From: Lentinula raphanica
Lineage: Eukaryota > Basidiomycota > Agaricomycetes > Agaricales > Omphalotaceae
Reading direction: 5' to 3'
DNA length: 64,000 nt
Assembly: GCA_027919835.1 (NCBI GenBank)
Contig: JANVFP010000061.1
Coordinates: forward strand, 1-64,000
The notes beneath the pieces are model-generated. The model was not told where the DNA came from, did not search any database, and saw only the letters and a program-made list of their open reading frames with translations. The position numbers and the translations under genes are program-made. Positions 11,397 through 23,665 of the stretch are shown one piece after another. Positions within the stretch are counted from its first letter, which is position 1, and every line of letters starts with the position of its first letter.

Positions 11397-12047
11397 AAAG
11401 TAACCGTGGCACACGGTTTGGTGCTCGCGAAGGAAGCTCTAATCAAGCTCTGATCGCAGTTCTTTACTGCTCATGTTTCTTTTCGATCTAAGCAGTTGCA
11501 ATATGTACACAATATTCATAAATGGGACTCCAAAGCAGGACCATGTAAGTGGAATATCAGTGGTGATGAAAACATTTTGGCGCGCAAGTGAATGAAAGGA
11601 CCAAGAAATGACTCGAGTTTTGATAAGGCAGAGAAGCGGACATGGCTTAAACAACCAAAAGACCAGGATAAGTTGAATACGGAGCCCGACAGCCTGTAAA
11701 TATTCACATAAGCCGAGGATAGAGCACAAAAAGTTAAGAACTCACTTGAGGAATGAGGGCCTTGAATTTTGAAAGCGTCTGAATCATCTCCAGGGAACCT
11801 CTCCAAAAACAGACAGCTCAATTTTGACAGTCAAGACACCGTTCAAAAGCAAGGCAAACACTTTCTGCATGCAACATGAGCACACTTTGAGAGAAATAGA
11901 AATATAGACCAGAGTTTGAACGAGAAAGAGCGCATTCATTTGAAAAAGAGGAAAAATCCTCTGTGCCATGCAAACGCCAAACAAATACAAACACGGACAC
12001 CATTCACTGTCCTCACGAAACCACTATTGCTTCGCTTCGCTCGCAAT
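11397..12047 (-). mobile_element. Interspersed repeat family R1, copy C
   Basis: Plus-strand order is GTAACCGTGGCACACGG, GTGCTCGCGAAGGAAGC, a diverged body, then TTGCTTCGCTTCGCTCGCAA. It lies just upstream of the DUF6698 start. No coding frame with family resemblance was found in it. Confidence 0.7.
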
Positions 12048-14204
12048 AAGTCGCGCGCGCTTCACGCCCCACGTGACAGCCAATGACGAAAATGTTATGT
12101 AAGCTACTGAGGCCAGCACTTTAACGCTCGTCTCCGTTAAACTTACAATCTAATCCATTATCCCACCCACTAACAACCGTTCAACCTCTCTCTCACTCTG
12201 TATCTTTGTCTCCCACATTCTACCTCCTCTCGGTCTACTCCAGGCAGCATAATCGAACATAAACTAGCAGGGGGAGCGAGAGAAAGATAAACAATGAAAG
12301 TTGGGCAGAGAAGATGAGGGAATAAAGGATACCGGCGAAACAAAGAGCCCTCAAAGACGAACCGAGGAAACGATGGAACAGACGGGACCACGAAACCACA
12401 ACACGATGAGACGCAAACGGGGACGCCGCGGCGTTGAAACAGCAAGACACCAATATTCATCGTCAACTCAGAACTCTCACGTCACCTCATACTTGTTCTT
12501 CAACCACCAACACACTGACAGCACATTGGTTTCGCCGAAGGAGGAGAAGAGGTCAAGCTTCAAACAGCAGTGAGTGTCAACGGAATTCAGTCTTTGAAAC
12601 GTCGAAGTTTAACCTAACATTAATCTAGAATTGCACGAAGGGACGCCGCTTGACAGAGACCGATAAAGCAAACGCCATGCGAGAACGAACCTGCAAACTG
12701 GGAAAACGCGGCGGCATTGACCCAGCAAGACACAGACGTCCCCACTTGTCGCAATAACCAATCTTCCTATTGAGAAACCAGCAGACGCCCAGCCCCTCAT
12801 CTAGGCAAGGCTCTGCTGGTGCCCCAGAGGAAGATGGGAGCAGGCAGAGAGGTGTTCAGATGGTCTGCTGGTGTCTGGTGTCCACGGCTCCCTGAATCTC
12901 CTCGCTTACATCCCTTTCGACCGATGCAGGTGGGTGACTGTACCAGCGCGCCCATCGGTACATTTTTCCATCGCGTTCACCATCCTCGGTGTAGCGGATG
13001 ATGGAGGGGATACACGGTAGACAGAGCGGCGGTACGCGTCCTTCTCAAACTTGTTGTCTCTGCTATGGCTTTTGAAACACATTTTAGATTGAGGGGCCGT
13101 CGTTCTTTGGACCTGATATGCTAAATCGATCACTCGCCATCTCACGAAAGGCTTCATGCCTCTCCAAGCTTCCACATACCTGAACGAACAGGTGAATCGG
13201 TCCTCGCTTGAATTTGACATATAAGAGGAAGGTGCAGGGGTGTTGTGAAGAGGCGGAAAGTCTGTTGCTGTAGAAGTAAACGAAGAACTGGGAATCACTG
13301 TGTCTATCTTATACGGTACCCCAGAATGTCAGCCGATTTGACCTCCAAAAGTGAAGTGAATAAGAAGGCGCCGTCAAAAAAATCGAAGTTTGTCTGTTTC
13401 GACGTCTTCTATCAAACTCAACTTCAACAACCTCGCTTGTTCAATGTTCATCTGCAGATCCTGTGGTAGAAGAAACTCTGGAGGATGTGGTCTTGGATTC
13501 TGACCGACGTTTGAGCCATGGGCCAATATGAACTTGTTATATTCAGCGCAATAACACCATTATAATCTGAGCTCACTTGCAATAATGAGTTACAATCCTT
13601 GCAGCTTGTTATAACACATACCAGCATATTATAACTCTGTTATTACACAAATATGATGTATGAGCATTGTGGTAGCTAGTTATAATCTCTGCCACACGTT
13701 GTATTCCCATTATATCATTTGTGCTATTTAGATATCTTGAAGATATCTGGAATCCAAAACTCTGCTCTCTTGTTGTAACGCTACCTATGGAGGTTCTAAT
13801 TGCTCCCAATTTTGTGGCATGTTCCGTCCCGGTTCTGTCCTCCAGACTTGCGAAGTGGGCCATTGCAAAGCATGGCATGTACGAGTCCGAGTCATCATCG
13901 GAGACAGAGGAGGAGTCAATACCATGAAAGTAACACAGTTCACAAAAAGCCCAAAATGATATCAACAGAAGGGCAAAGATGACCAGAAACACGGAAGTTG
14001 AGAGTAGAGGAGCAAATCGTGGAACAGTTATCACAGAGGGTCAACAACAGAGGCGAGGAAAGAGAGCCGGAGACAAAATCCGTCAAAGTAAGAGCAAAGG
14101 CGTGCGAAGAGGATATGAAGACGTGCATAGCAATGATAGAAACAGAAAAAAGAAGACAACACGGCGCTAAAATCCGTGTTCATTCCCCGTATTGATTATC
14201 TTCG
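12048..14204. other. Long stretch with no recognised gene
   Basis: Several medium open frames exist (for example 12,906-13,298 minus, 130 codons, and 13,609-14,034 minus, 141 codons) but none has a recognisable domain or a convincing exon pattern. Two related 25-30 base blocks (ACGCCGCGGCGTTGAAACAG... and ACGCGGCGGCATTGACCCAG...) occur near 12,421 and 12,705, followed in both by CAAGACAC. A TATAACA-rich patch is at 13,535-13,645. No function can be assigned. Confidence 0.4.
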
Positions 14205-15045
14205 TGAGGCTCACTAGCGGTAGGCGAAGAAATTGATGAAGCGTTGGTCGAAGGGAGGCTTAGCAAGCTGAGCGAGGAGAAGGGATAAGGATATAGATGG
14301 TGCGATTAGCTCAGGGTTGCAAATTTAGAGCTTTCAAGAACGCCCATGAATCCAGAGACACCACAGATTGCAAGTGAGTTGTCTAAGGCCACCGGACTCC
14401 TTGAGCGCGCAAAAAGGGAAACCATTGAGCCTCTAGCACACACAGCCTCGTCTCTGCAAGCTCTTTCTTGAAGGCCTGCAATTTTGGGTACTTGCTCTCT
14501 GTTTGAGCGGAGCTAAGTTTGACTACCTCAGTGACAATCTGATGAGAAAGAAGTGTCGCGCTGCTAATCGATTTCTTACCGCTTTCGACATCCATGAGAT
14601 ATTGCTGGAACTGGCCGGGATCGTGCTTGAAGAAATGCTCGGTGTTATTCTTCATGCACACGGATGCGCCGTGATTGTGGCGGATTTCAGACCATTGATT
14701 GAAGGACACGAGTGGTTTAGGAAGGAGCAGAACGGTCCGAAGAGGAACCCAACGACCTATGTAGGAATAAAGGATCATGTACTGGTCGGAAGCAAGTTCT
14801 GAGTTGCTTAAAATTGGGCGGAGCCAAAGGAGAAGAGGGCAGATGAAATTGGTTGGGATATTCGTGCCCAGGAAAGATGTAGGAGAAGGGCAATCTCAAA
14901 AGAGATATTGGTGACACGATCGTGAGATGCTCTAGGGGATGGGGCCCACTTGCCAGCAAGAGAGCTTTTTGAGCAACAGGGGCGAACATCATCTGGCGTA
15001 AGCTGCTGAAGATTGTGGACAATCTAAATATCCCTGGACCCTGAT
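14205..15045 (-). pseudogene. DUF2828 gene, C-terminal half (VWA-like part), decayed
   Basis: Landmarks read from high to low coordinates: SLAGKWAPSP..SHDRVTNIS, then in a second frame EIRHNHGASVCMKNNTEHFF, HDPGQFQQYLMDVESGKKSI and LCVLEAQWFPFLRAQ, then DNSLAICGVSGFMGVLESS and PLSLLLAQLAKPPFDQRF. These match DUF2828 proteins, which end in a von Willebrand A-type domain. At least two frame changes separate the blocks. The metal-site motif DVSGSM expected in this family reads GVSGFM here, so the site is lost. The N-terminal half is at 15,669-15,893, and a CTF18 fragment lies in between. Confidence 0.7.
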
Positions 15046-15125
15046 CAACTGATCAACCAGAAGTCGGGTCACCATCACGTATAGTGCGCGATATGTACAA
15101 TTTTACAGGCATTTCCTGAAGATTT

Positions 15126-15600
15126 TATACCAGTGTCGTCTTCCCGAGACCGGCAGGTTCAGATAATAGCAGGATCGAGAGTACTAATAGATAAGCCGGA
15201 CGACCCAGAGGTTCTTGAACAGGACAACACACACACACTGTTTCGGTCTCTGGTGTGCGTCATTCACATCAACCATTTCTTCTCCATCACCATCACTCTT
15301 CCTAATTCTTGCCTTACTGCTCTACCCAAAAACACATTGATCCCACAGTTTGAGCCACTCCATTGCCTGCGCGACGCCAGCGTTACCCAGTAGATCTGTG
15401 AAAGTTTGAGGTCGATATCGGTCGACCCATAGCGTGTCGTCTGCTCTAACAGCACTCATGGACGCGACTTCAGATTGCATCCTGTGTAATATAGCATCAA
15501 TGATCATCATCTTGCCTGTTGTCGCCACTCACGATTCGCAACTTAGTTCTCTAGCTTTATCAATAGTTCGTCCAAAAACCTGTGTAAAGGTACATCCAAT
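15126..15600 (-). pseudogene. CTF18: CTF18 (alternative clamp-loader subunit) fragment
   Basis: The exon at about 15,322-15,500 encodes TLWVDRYRPQTFTDLLGN followed by EWLKLWDQCVFG, the diagnostic start of the AAA+ module in Ctf18-type replication factor C subunits. Below it, after frame breaks, SILLLSEPAGLGKTTLV is readable at about 15,128-15,185; this is the Walker A region with the first Gly of GPAGLGKT changed to Glu, and a stop follows. Nothing of the remaining ATPase domain is present. Introns are kept, so this is a DNA-level copy. Ctf18 normally loads PCNA for sister-chromatid cohesion; this fragment cannot. Confidence 0.7.
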
Positions 15601-15668
15601 AAATTTTCGGTTTGACGTGTTTGTGTAGTTTCTAGCAGATAATTATGATTCAAACGAAGGAACTGTCT

Positions 15669-15893
15669 TCATAAAGCAAGGAACTGACACGCCAAGCCAT
15701 ATTCACAGGCTTCCGTCGTAGATAAATTGTCTGCCCGTCGAAGTTTGTTGCACGCAGCGTAGTCGATGGTGGGAAAATCGAGCTCGTTGGTGGTTGCGAG
15801 TGCTAAGATGTTGAGCAGGTCTTTCCAGTAACCATGAAAGAGGGGATATTCAGGCCGTTTTTTGTTCTGACACACATGGCTAACCAGCATGTG
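15669..15893 (-). pseudogene. DUF2828 gene, N-terminal fragment
   Basis: The frame reads HGYWKDLLNILALATTNEL followed by DFPTIDYAACNKLRRAD, matching the block before the SLAGKWAPS motif in DUF2828 proteins. It runs on the same strand as the C-terminal half at 14,205-15,045 and in the correct order, with the CTF18 fragment in the gap. The part upstream of MLVSHVCQ was not found. Confidence 0.55.
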
Positions 15894-16278
15894 TAGGTTC
15901 GTTATGGCCGTTCAAGTTTGATTCTTCAGCCAGCCAGAAGCTCGAAATGAAAATAAGATGAGCATCTCGAAGCTTGAGCAAAGAAGTCTGGTACATGCCT
16001 GTTAAAACGTTCTTTTTCCGATTTGCCCTCATGGATACTTTGAGGTTCGTCGTTGGTTCGAGGAACAGGAACAAAGGTGACAATGAAAATGTGACAGATG
16101 ACGCAATGAGTTGCCTTGAGTTCAATGAGTTGCATGGGAGCAATGTCACAATGGGGAGCAATCTGGAGCAATCTGGAAATGGAAAATAAGTTTTGTGACA
16201 TTTACTAGAAAAGGAAGGTAAAAATCGCCTTTTTGGTACGGATCGCGGTGCATAGAGACGATCCCATTCGACCCCTCG
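15894..16278. other. Spacer upstream of the DUF2828 fragment
   Basis: Frames of 90-140 codons exist on the minus strand but show no recognised domain. A small direct repeat (GAGCAATCTG twice near 16,157-16,180) is visible. Confidence 0.35.
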
Positions 16279-16862
16279 TTGCGAGCGAAGCGAAGCAACT
16301 GTGTTCATGTGAGTGGATAGAGTCTTGACTGGGTTTGTTCGTTCGTTTTGAGATATATGCTCGTTCTCCTGTTCAAATCTTGTTCTTTCTCTCCAAGAGG
16401 TTCAGAAAAGGATCAATATTGATGCTATCGGTGTTCTGTGCATTTTCGGATGGTGAGGTGGAAAACTGCGCTTTATGGCTTCAAAGGGAAAATTTGGAAT
16501 GAATATCTTTTGTCGAGTGTGTCTTCAACTTTTCTGCTCTTTTCATGCTCTCTGCTAATACGTTGTATAACCTATATACAGATTGCTACTCTGGCTATTG
16601 GGTTAGCTCTCGTGTAAGGCTCATTCATTGTCCGAAACGGCGGGCCCACTGTGTTCGCCTACTTTTACACAGCAATCTATCTCTGTCAACATCAAATGAG
16701 TTGTTCAGGATTCGGGCCATTCTCTTCGCTTTCCGTTGGACAACTCTCAGTAGTCTCATATAGCTTGAGTCCTCATTGAGAACTACAATCATTACATGCA
16801 TAATGAATTTGGATTGATGCTTCCTTCGCGAGCACCAACCGTGTACCACGGTGGATACCTAG
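16279..16862 (+). mobile_element. Interspersed repeat family R1, copy D (ends in hairpin plus CTAG)
   Basis: It starts TTGCGAGCGAAGCGAAGCAA, passes a GTTCATGTGAG box, and ends GCTTCCTTCGCGAGCACC followed by the hairpin CCGTGTACCACGG and then TGGATACCTAG, with T as the next base. A short hairpin followed by CTAG and a T is the typical 3' end of Helitrons. Copies A, B2 and C end differently (TTACTTTA), so the class is not settled. Confidence 0.7.
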
Positions 16863-17285
16863 TAATAACGTTGCTCATGAGGAAGATAAGAAAAGCTAGC
16901 TTTGCTAGCCTCTCTCCTCGGAGTCCTCATGTCTGACGTGTGCAAATCACGTGCATGACGTTTGGCGCCTAATTGTGATGAATGCTGAATGCAACTTTCG
17001 GCTTTTCCAGAATTCAGACGGTATGTATAATGCACTTTTTCCTCATAGAATCAACCTTTGCATGTCAAGGAAACAGCCCAATACACACAGAGATGCATTT
17101 GACGAAACAACCACATCCTTCGGAACGCCCTTTATAAACGAATGAGATGGCATTTTCCTTCCTTCACAGAGAGCGTAATCTCATATCTCACTCCTTAAAC
17201 ATTCCCATTTTCTCTACTGACCTAGTACGCTACATCGATCTCTGAATTCGTGCACAACGACTAACGTGTTGTTCGAACCAGAGTC
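16863..17285. promoter_or_regulatory. Upstream region of the HECT-like gene
   Basis: No other gene is present. The last 150 bases are rich in C and T, as is usual upstream of fungal start codons, but no defined promoter element was identified. Confidence 0.3.
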
Positions 17286-20200
17286 ATGGATTATAATCAG
17301 ATTGTTCAACAATCTTTACAAACTATGTTTTCCAATAATCCCCAGCTAATACTCCAATTCCTGCAACAAAATTTAGATTCATCCTCTAGCTCGAGTAGCC
17401 AGCTTCCCTCCACATCATCTACAACTACCGCACCAACCCCTTCGGCGCGGGACTCCTCTTCTTCAGTTCCTTTCTCCGATAATTCTTCAGCTCCCGGTCC
17501 CGCATCGTCACTTATGCGTGGTCCTTCTCCTACACCTGGACCCTCTCTTGCATTTAGACCTTCTCCTGCCCCGCTACCTTCTCCTGCCCCGCTACCTTCT
17601 CCTGCCCCGCTACCTTCTACAAGTAGTTCGGCGAATTCGTTGCACTCTCTGCCAGCGCCAACGGTTACGCCCTACATGTCCCCTCTCAGTATGCTTGCAT
17701 CGGTTGGGGCTTCGAGCTCCAGTGGTCATTCACATCCATCTTTAGCACCCCCTATATCACCTTTTCAAAGTCTAACGACTATAGAGCGTGCAAATCGCGA
17801 CCGGAATGAACACGCAGCCCAATTCTCAGCGAGCGCGAACTCGGGCAAGAAGAAGAAGAAGAGAGGCTTAGGCAGGAAACCGCCGAGACTGCACGGGGTA
17901 GTTGATCCTGTCAAGATCGAGGATGTTATTGCTACAGCTAGTGATGGCACCGAAGTTGTCAGCTTGCGGGTTCTTGTGTATCCTCCACGACTCCTCCCTG
18001 AAGAATATCGTGTACGTTGTGTGGTATATTCATCTGAAAATGTACTTGGCTCATGCTGATTCAGGACCTCAATATCCCGGTGGAAATCCACCACTATGTC
18101 CAGAATAGTAAAGCCTTCCAGACAGTACTTGAAACCGTCGGATTGGCTCATGAGTTTGATAACCTGCCGCTTAGTACGAAGGTCGTCGATTTGCTCGAAG
18201 TCATACAAACGTCTCTGTTTCGACTCGGTTGGAACTTTCCCCCCAGTCCAACTACAGAGCCTTGTTCTATTTTTAGTCGCCACGAACGTCTCGCAATCCA
18301 ACTTCTCAGATTTGTCAGTCGAGGAAACCCAAATAATAATGCAAAAACACCACGACTAATTCCGGGAAAGGTGGACTCCGAGGATATGACGTTGGCGCAG
18401 CTCGTTTATAACGTTGCAGAATATGGTATCGCCAAGCATGCTGTTACACCCGGAAAAAGATTTTTATTGAATACCAGTATGTGTCAGTATCTTTGGTTTT
18501 CAAACATATGGTGACCTCGTTACAACAGTCATTCGATCACCAAATGTATCGCTGAACGTCAATTTACTCGAAAAGGGCCTTGGATCCGATAATGAGATTC
18601 GTGTCCACCATTGTCTCTCAAAGCGTATCTATGGAATTTTTCGATCCGACATCGACGCTCTTGTGGATGAAGGATATAGAGCACTCAATGAGAGTGAAAT
18701 CGAGTTAGGATGTAGAAAGGATACCGATGAGGATACTAGTGTATGTATTTGTCTGTTTGAAGTACTACTCATTGAACTGATCTGGCTTTAGGAGATAAGG
18801 GTTGTAGCACAAACACTGAGCGTCGCGGAGCATTTGGGTTCCAGCTCCACAACTCCAGGGACTCAAGGTGATTCTTATGTGCATTTTTGCTTGAAGAACG
18901 ACATCTCATACCAATTCATAGGTTCATCGTACACAGCTGTAGGTGGCTTGCCGCCGTCGTTGCCCTCTCAAGGTAGTCCGGAAGGTCTGGAACCAGCGGT
19001 ATGTGGCAAATACACATACATATGTTGCCAGATGTGCCTCTCATGTATATTGCATCAGCCTGTTAAAATTCTCTGGGACGCTATGTGGGTCCCGCCTGAT
19101 GTCCCCGATCCCACCGAGATTTTCTCCTCTGAGGACCGGTCGACGGTCTTCAACCTTGTCTCGAACAACCATCGGCAACTATACGGTGTCGAAGAAAACG
19201 GTTTTATGATCAAAGGGGAATCCACATCTCAGATGGTGGAGGTATTCACCCAACTTGTGCACAAGGCGTTAGTCGAAGAAGACTTCACAACTGTTCTTTC
19301 TCAGAACAGACACTTCCAATTGTAAGTGGTATGTACTGGAAACAACTTGTCTCTGATAGTCTTTCTCAGGGTGAATATTAATCCCAATGGCCTCGAAACC
19401 TACATTACCTCGGGTCCCGGCGTTGAAAAGGAAGTTATGAACATGTTTTTCAAGACGAACCTTCAAAATGCAGCGGGTCTTCTGACAAGTGTTATCGATG
19501 ACTACACTACACTTGCCACAGTTCCCATATCATCCGCTTCGGACATATCCAACACAAAGAAGGATGATTTATCTTACTTTGGGGCTGTTGTGGGATTATC
19601 ACTCGTGCACGGAAGCTATCCGGCGAACCTCAATCCTCTGCTCCTAGTCTACCTCCTCAACAACTGTGATCTCTCCTCAATCACGAGAGAAACAGTTCAA
19701 GAATTCTTTCCTGTTCTATATCAGACCTTGATCCAATGGCTCTCACTTCATCATGATGATGATAGCACGTTGGTCTCATTCCAGCCACACTTCGCAACGT
19801 ATCACAATTTGGAGGTATGTGCGCTCATAATCAACACCGTTGTAACACATACTGAAGTCGTGCTAGGTGTCAGCGTTACACGGTCGCTCTGAAAAGATCC
19901 ACCATTCGCTCGCTTGGAGAATGTTACACAATGCCATCATAGGCCCAGAACCTGCCGATCATCCCTATTTCGTAGCGTTTAGAAACGGCTTTTTGCTGCC
20001 TTGTGGGGTGCTGGGTCTCAATCTATCTGAAGTATGTGGCAACTTTCATGAATCATGACCTTTGGCAGTCTTCAATATATGTTATTGCTAGATTTCGCAA
20101 CGTTATGCTGGTGGTACAAGTGAATTTGTTTTGTCGCTCATCGAGACACGGATCACAGGAGAGTATTCAAAACTTCGACTTGAATATATCCCCAAGATAA

Positions 20201-20768
20201 GCGACGCCATGGAAGCCGCCCTTCGGGATGCCATGGAACCAATCTTCCCAGAATTAGCTGATGAAGGGTTTCCTGCTCTCTTTCAGAAGTTTTTGGAGGG
20301 TGCAGGGTTACCGCCTCCCCTGACTATGCAAGGATTACGAGACAGGTTCGCGGACATTGTCTCGCTGGACGACGTCTCTCAGAAAGGCTATCGTATGCGA
20401 ATGTTCTGCTGGGCATCCACTGGAGTCCCTCATATCCTCCTGGATGATCCTAAGATTGAGGTATGTGATTATATATCCGATTATCAGAGCAGTGTTCTCA
20501 CACATCATAGGTCTGCCTCGTTGCTGACAATGAGCCTCGGTATCTTCGGCTTCGCGATGATGCGGCACTAGTTGAACAACGCATGCGATATATAAACAAC
20601 GGGACATGCTGCTTCAAGACTTGCACCCGTTCGATGCTGATTCCCGCATCCTATCTTCTCTGCTTACTACAGGCACCAGCCACTGATTCTCAAAAGGTCA
20701 TGGATACAATTTCTAGTTGGCTACTCTTGCAGATCTTGGATAGCATCGGAAATTATAACATTTTGTAG
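17286..20768 (+). CDS. HECT-like ubiquitin ligase family protein, apparently intact (copy 1)
   Basis: The N-terminus (MDYNQIVQQSLQTMF) is followed by about 150 residues of Ser/Pro/Thr-rich disorder with a small PAPLPS repeat, then GRKPPRLHGVVDPVKIEDV and a conserved middle (IHHYVQNSKAFQTVLE, LIPGKVDSEDMTLAQLV). The C-terminal half resembles a HECT domain: YFGAVVGLSLVHG, ANLNPLLLVYLL, PYFVAFRNGFLLPCGVLG, RMRMFCWASTGVPHILLD and, near the end, NGTCCFKTCTRSMLIPASY, which lines up with the catalytic TCFN..LP of HECT E3 enzymes. Exon 1 is 17,286-18,011 and exon 2 is 18,065-18,476; about nine more exons splice in frame to the stop at 20,766-20,768. HECT enzymes pass ubiquitin from an E2 through a C-terminal cysteine. 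The assignment rests on motif reading; the first half is unrecognised. Confidence 0.6.
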
Positions 20769-23481
20769 GCAAACGACTTCGCTTCGACTACAATGGACCT
20801 GGTTATCCAGAATCAATATCCTACACATTACTTTAATCTTTGATATGCTGTAAAATGCTCTCGTTGTTCTAGTCATGAATATCAGAGTATATTGTCTTCA
20901 AGGTTTTTGAGAGAATATTGATCAGTACAATACACCTGAAAAAAGTCGGTATGACATGCATCTGATAACACGCATGCAACATTTTATACGTACATAAAGG
21001 ATGAAAACAAGATAACAAGATTTATTGGTTGACTACGGCGTACCTCATGTAACTCAGGTAATGCAAAAAAACAGAACCTCGTCAACTCATTTCGAAGAAT
21101 AAGATATAGAAAGTAAGATAGTAAAGGAGTGTAAGGTGAGCATGTATGAACAGTGAATTCTTGAGGAAGGCAGGGATCAGTTGATATAGGATAGGTGAGA
21201 AGGAAGGGTGATTTCTGGATTGGCCCATTATTGTATCATCTTGGGCTAACTATTCGAGCATGAAGTTCGAAGACATAACAAACGGCCCGGTAGAGCTTGA
21301 GCCATAGTTGTCTCATTTTGCATCTGGGAGTGAGAGATGTGTGGCAAGGGGAGGGAAGGCTTATTTCAATTTTTTTGAGGTTGATGAGCCTGGAGAGGAG
21401 GCCGGGGGAGGCCGGGGGGAAAGCCTAAAGGGAGGAAACGATGAGAAGTTGTCACAGTGAATGCTGTTATATGAAAGAATATAGAGAGCTCATCTGGATC
21501 ACTGGGTGTGCTAAGTCTCGAGTAGACATGCATGCTAGCATATATCGTAGTCCGTGGTGAGCCGGGCTTAGCGAAGGATAAGATACTGATAAGATAAGCA
21601 GCGGAAGTCTGGCCGGCGTCATTTTGGCGCCCATCCTCTCATTCATTGCCATCATCGTCTATTACTGCAGCAAATTTCCCTTTGCATCTTCGCATACACT
21701 CAACGCTGTGTATTGCTGCAGCAAAGCCCAGTCATCCTCCTCCTTTGTTCTCTCACAACATGATGCAGGACCCTCCGCCCACTCCGTTTACTCGTTTACC
21801 TTAACAAGTTGGTGCCTACGCTTCGCTTCGGCGGAGTTATGAGTAAATAAAGATGAGGTCGGATGGGTGGATGAGGACGTTGAGGCTGTAGAGCCCCGTA
21901 CTAAATCGAGAGGTGAATGCAAGGGAAAAGGACAATAAGTGTGGCCCAAAAAGGGTAGAGGACCAAACATGTCATACGAATTCGAGGCATCTCGATAATA
22001 TATGGTATTATTTTTGAACGTATCCTCTCGGTTGTTTTCTTTCCGTTTGGCATTGACGTTTCGAGGATATGAAGAATGTTGATGAAAATTCGCATACCTG
22101 ATCACATCATATTCTGGATCACAGCTTCGCATTTCCTTCCACCCCGAATCGTTCTACACTATCTCATGAAGCCCAGATAATACGGGTTGCATCTCCTCCG
22201 ATCTGGTCTCCCCGCTACCGCGTCACAACCATCGTACCATTCTTCACGATTCAAAACCACTCCATGCCTTACGCTACGGAAATCAACCAATACAGTGACT
22301 ATGACTTGCTCATCCACCGTATCGCTCTACATCCTCGCACTTCTCCCGGGCTGTGTCCAAAAGATTCCTACCCACCTTTCTTTTGTTCTATCTCCTCTGT
22401 CTCCTCAATACACGACACCACCCCCTTCACCTGCTCTGCCTGCTTTATACTACTGCCTTGGTCCTTCAATTGGATGACACGAACACATCCCTCAACCAGG
22501 TGGAGAGCAAGCAGGATTGACGAGAAAGAGAACGTATAGGCTCGGTAAGGGCGACGTTTGGATGTGGAGTCATCCATCGTTTGATGAAGAGATCTTTCGG
22601 ATTCTTTCCCGCCTCTTCAAACTTTGTTCTCGCGATGTATGATTCAGAAGGAGGGCCCTAACGAGCACGACAAGCACGAGGCGGCGGACACCGTTACTTT
22701 CTGGCCCGTATGGAGACTCATCTCTGTCGGGAGCTCTACCTGTCCTGAGTATCTTCATGGACTCTGGAAAGACTCTACAACTCTACACATGCTCCCTCAT
22801 GCTCCAAGGCCTCCCTCCAGACGGGCCGTATCCTCTCAAATCTTCCACTCCATGACTCTCATTGTTATCGATTGTACTCAAGTAGCGATGAGTTCTCACA
22901 GTCAATCAGATGCAAGATTACAGGCTACAATGAAGCTTGATACAATCAAATAATCTTTTCCATGATCGTTGTAAGTTGTGCATTAACACTTCGGCGATAG
23001 CCCCTCAGAGGATTACTAAGCAGAATGTGTCAATTTGACTTTAAAACCACTCAGCACTGAGCAGTAAATCACCGGTAGTGCCGACCTTGCGGCGGTCTCC
23101 GACTCTTGAAATGTCTTGAACACATTGAAGATAATAACTTACAGAGGAGATGTTGAACAAATGATACCCGGTTGAATTATCCTTGTGGAAGTGCGTGCTC
23201 CCAGGTGCTCCCACTACACCTCAGTGGTTTCAATTTGCAATCATTCCTGTTCTTCACCAATCTTCCCCAGCCAGCCAGCTTCAAGAGCTTCAACCGGGCT
23301 TCAATGTTCAAGCTCAAGAATCAACGTTTAACACCGGTCCATTCAATGTTCAGGCTTTTGGCAGCTCTGGAAGAACATACCGTGGAAAGTGAAACGGAGG
23401 AAAATTCAAAATGAGACCCTCTGGCATCATGTGCCATCATAAGGTAATACTGCATTACTCAGCTGATTACACAATGCAATA
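20769..23481. other. Long stretch with no recognised gene
   Basis: A motif of about 55 bases just downstream of the HECT-like gene (GAGAGAATATTGATCAGTAC to ATGACATGCATCTG, about 20,908-20,960) recurs in part near 506-555 and 63,948-64,000. A short G-rich repeat (GAGGCCGGGGGAGGCCGGGG) is at about 21,398-21,420. Open frames at 21,788-22,132 (minus), 22,187-22,540 (plus) and 22,624-22,953 (plus) have no recognised domain; a readable phrase KGDVWMWSHPSFDEEIFRIL near 22,545-22,605 might belong to a gene relic, but I cannot name it. Confidence 0.4.
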
Positions 23482-23572
23482 TAAAATTTCCTAGAAGGGC
23501 AAAATTGCAGAATTTTCGACATTTGAACACCACAAAACCTCACAAAACCCTCCTCTAAAGAGTCGGAGATTT
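23482..23572 (+). repeat. 85-90 bp dispersed repeat, copy 1
   Basis: Starts TAAAATTTCCTAGAAGGGCA and ends CTAAAGAGTCGGAGA. A near-identical copy in the same orientation is at 32,890-32,968; copy 1 carries an extra CCTCACAAAA. Sequences on either side differ, so it is a separate small repeat unit of unknown class. Confidence 0.7.
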
Positions 23573-23665
23573 TGAAACTGGAACTGCAAAATTATATACT
23601 AGAATATCTAAAAATACAAAAAACAAGCTACAACACATTTCATCGGGTCCGAGATGTACTTAGCA

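Noticed and set aside
12048..14204. Genes on either strand from 130-141 codon frames
   Set aside because: No domains, no consistent exon structure and no similarity to other parts of the window.
22545..22960. Possible relic of an RNase P subunit gene (POP1) from KGDVWMWSHPSF
   Set aside because: Only one short phrase resembles it; neighbouring frames do not continue the similarity, so I do not name it.
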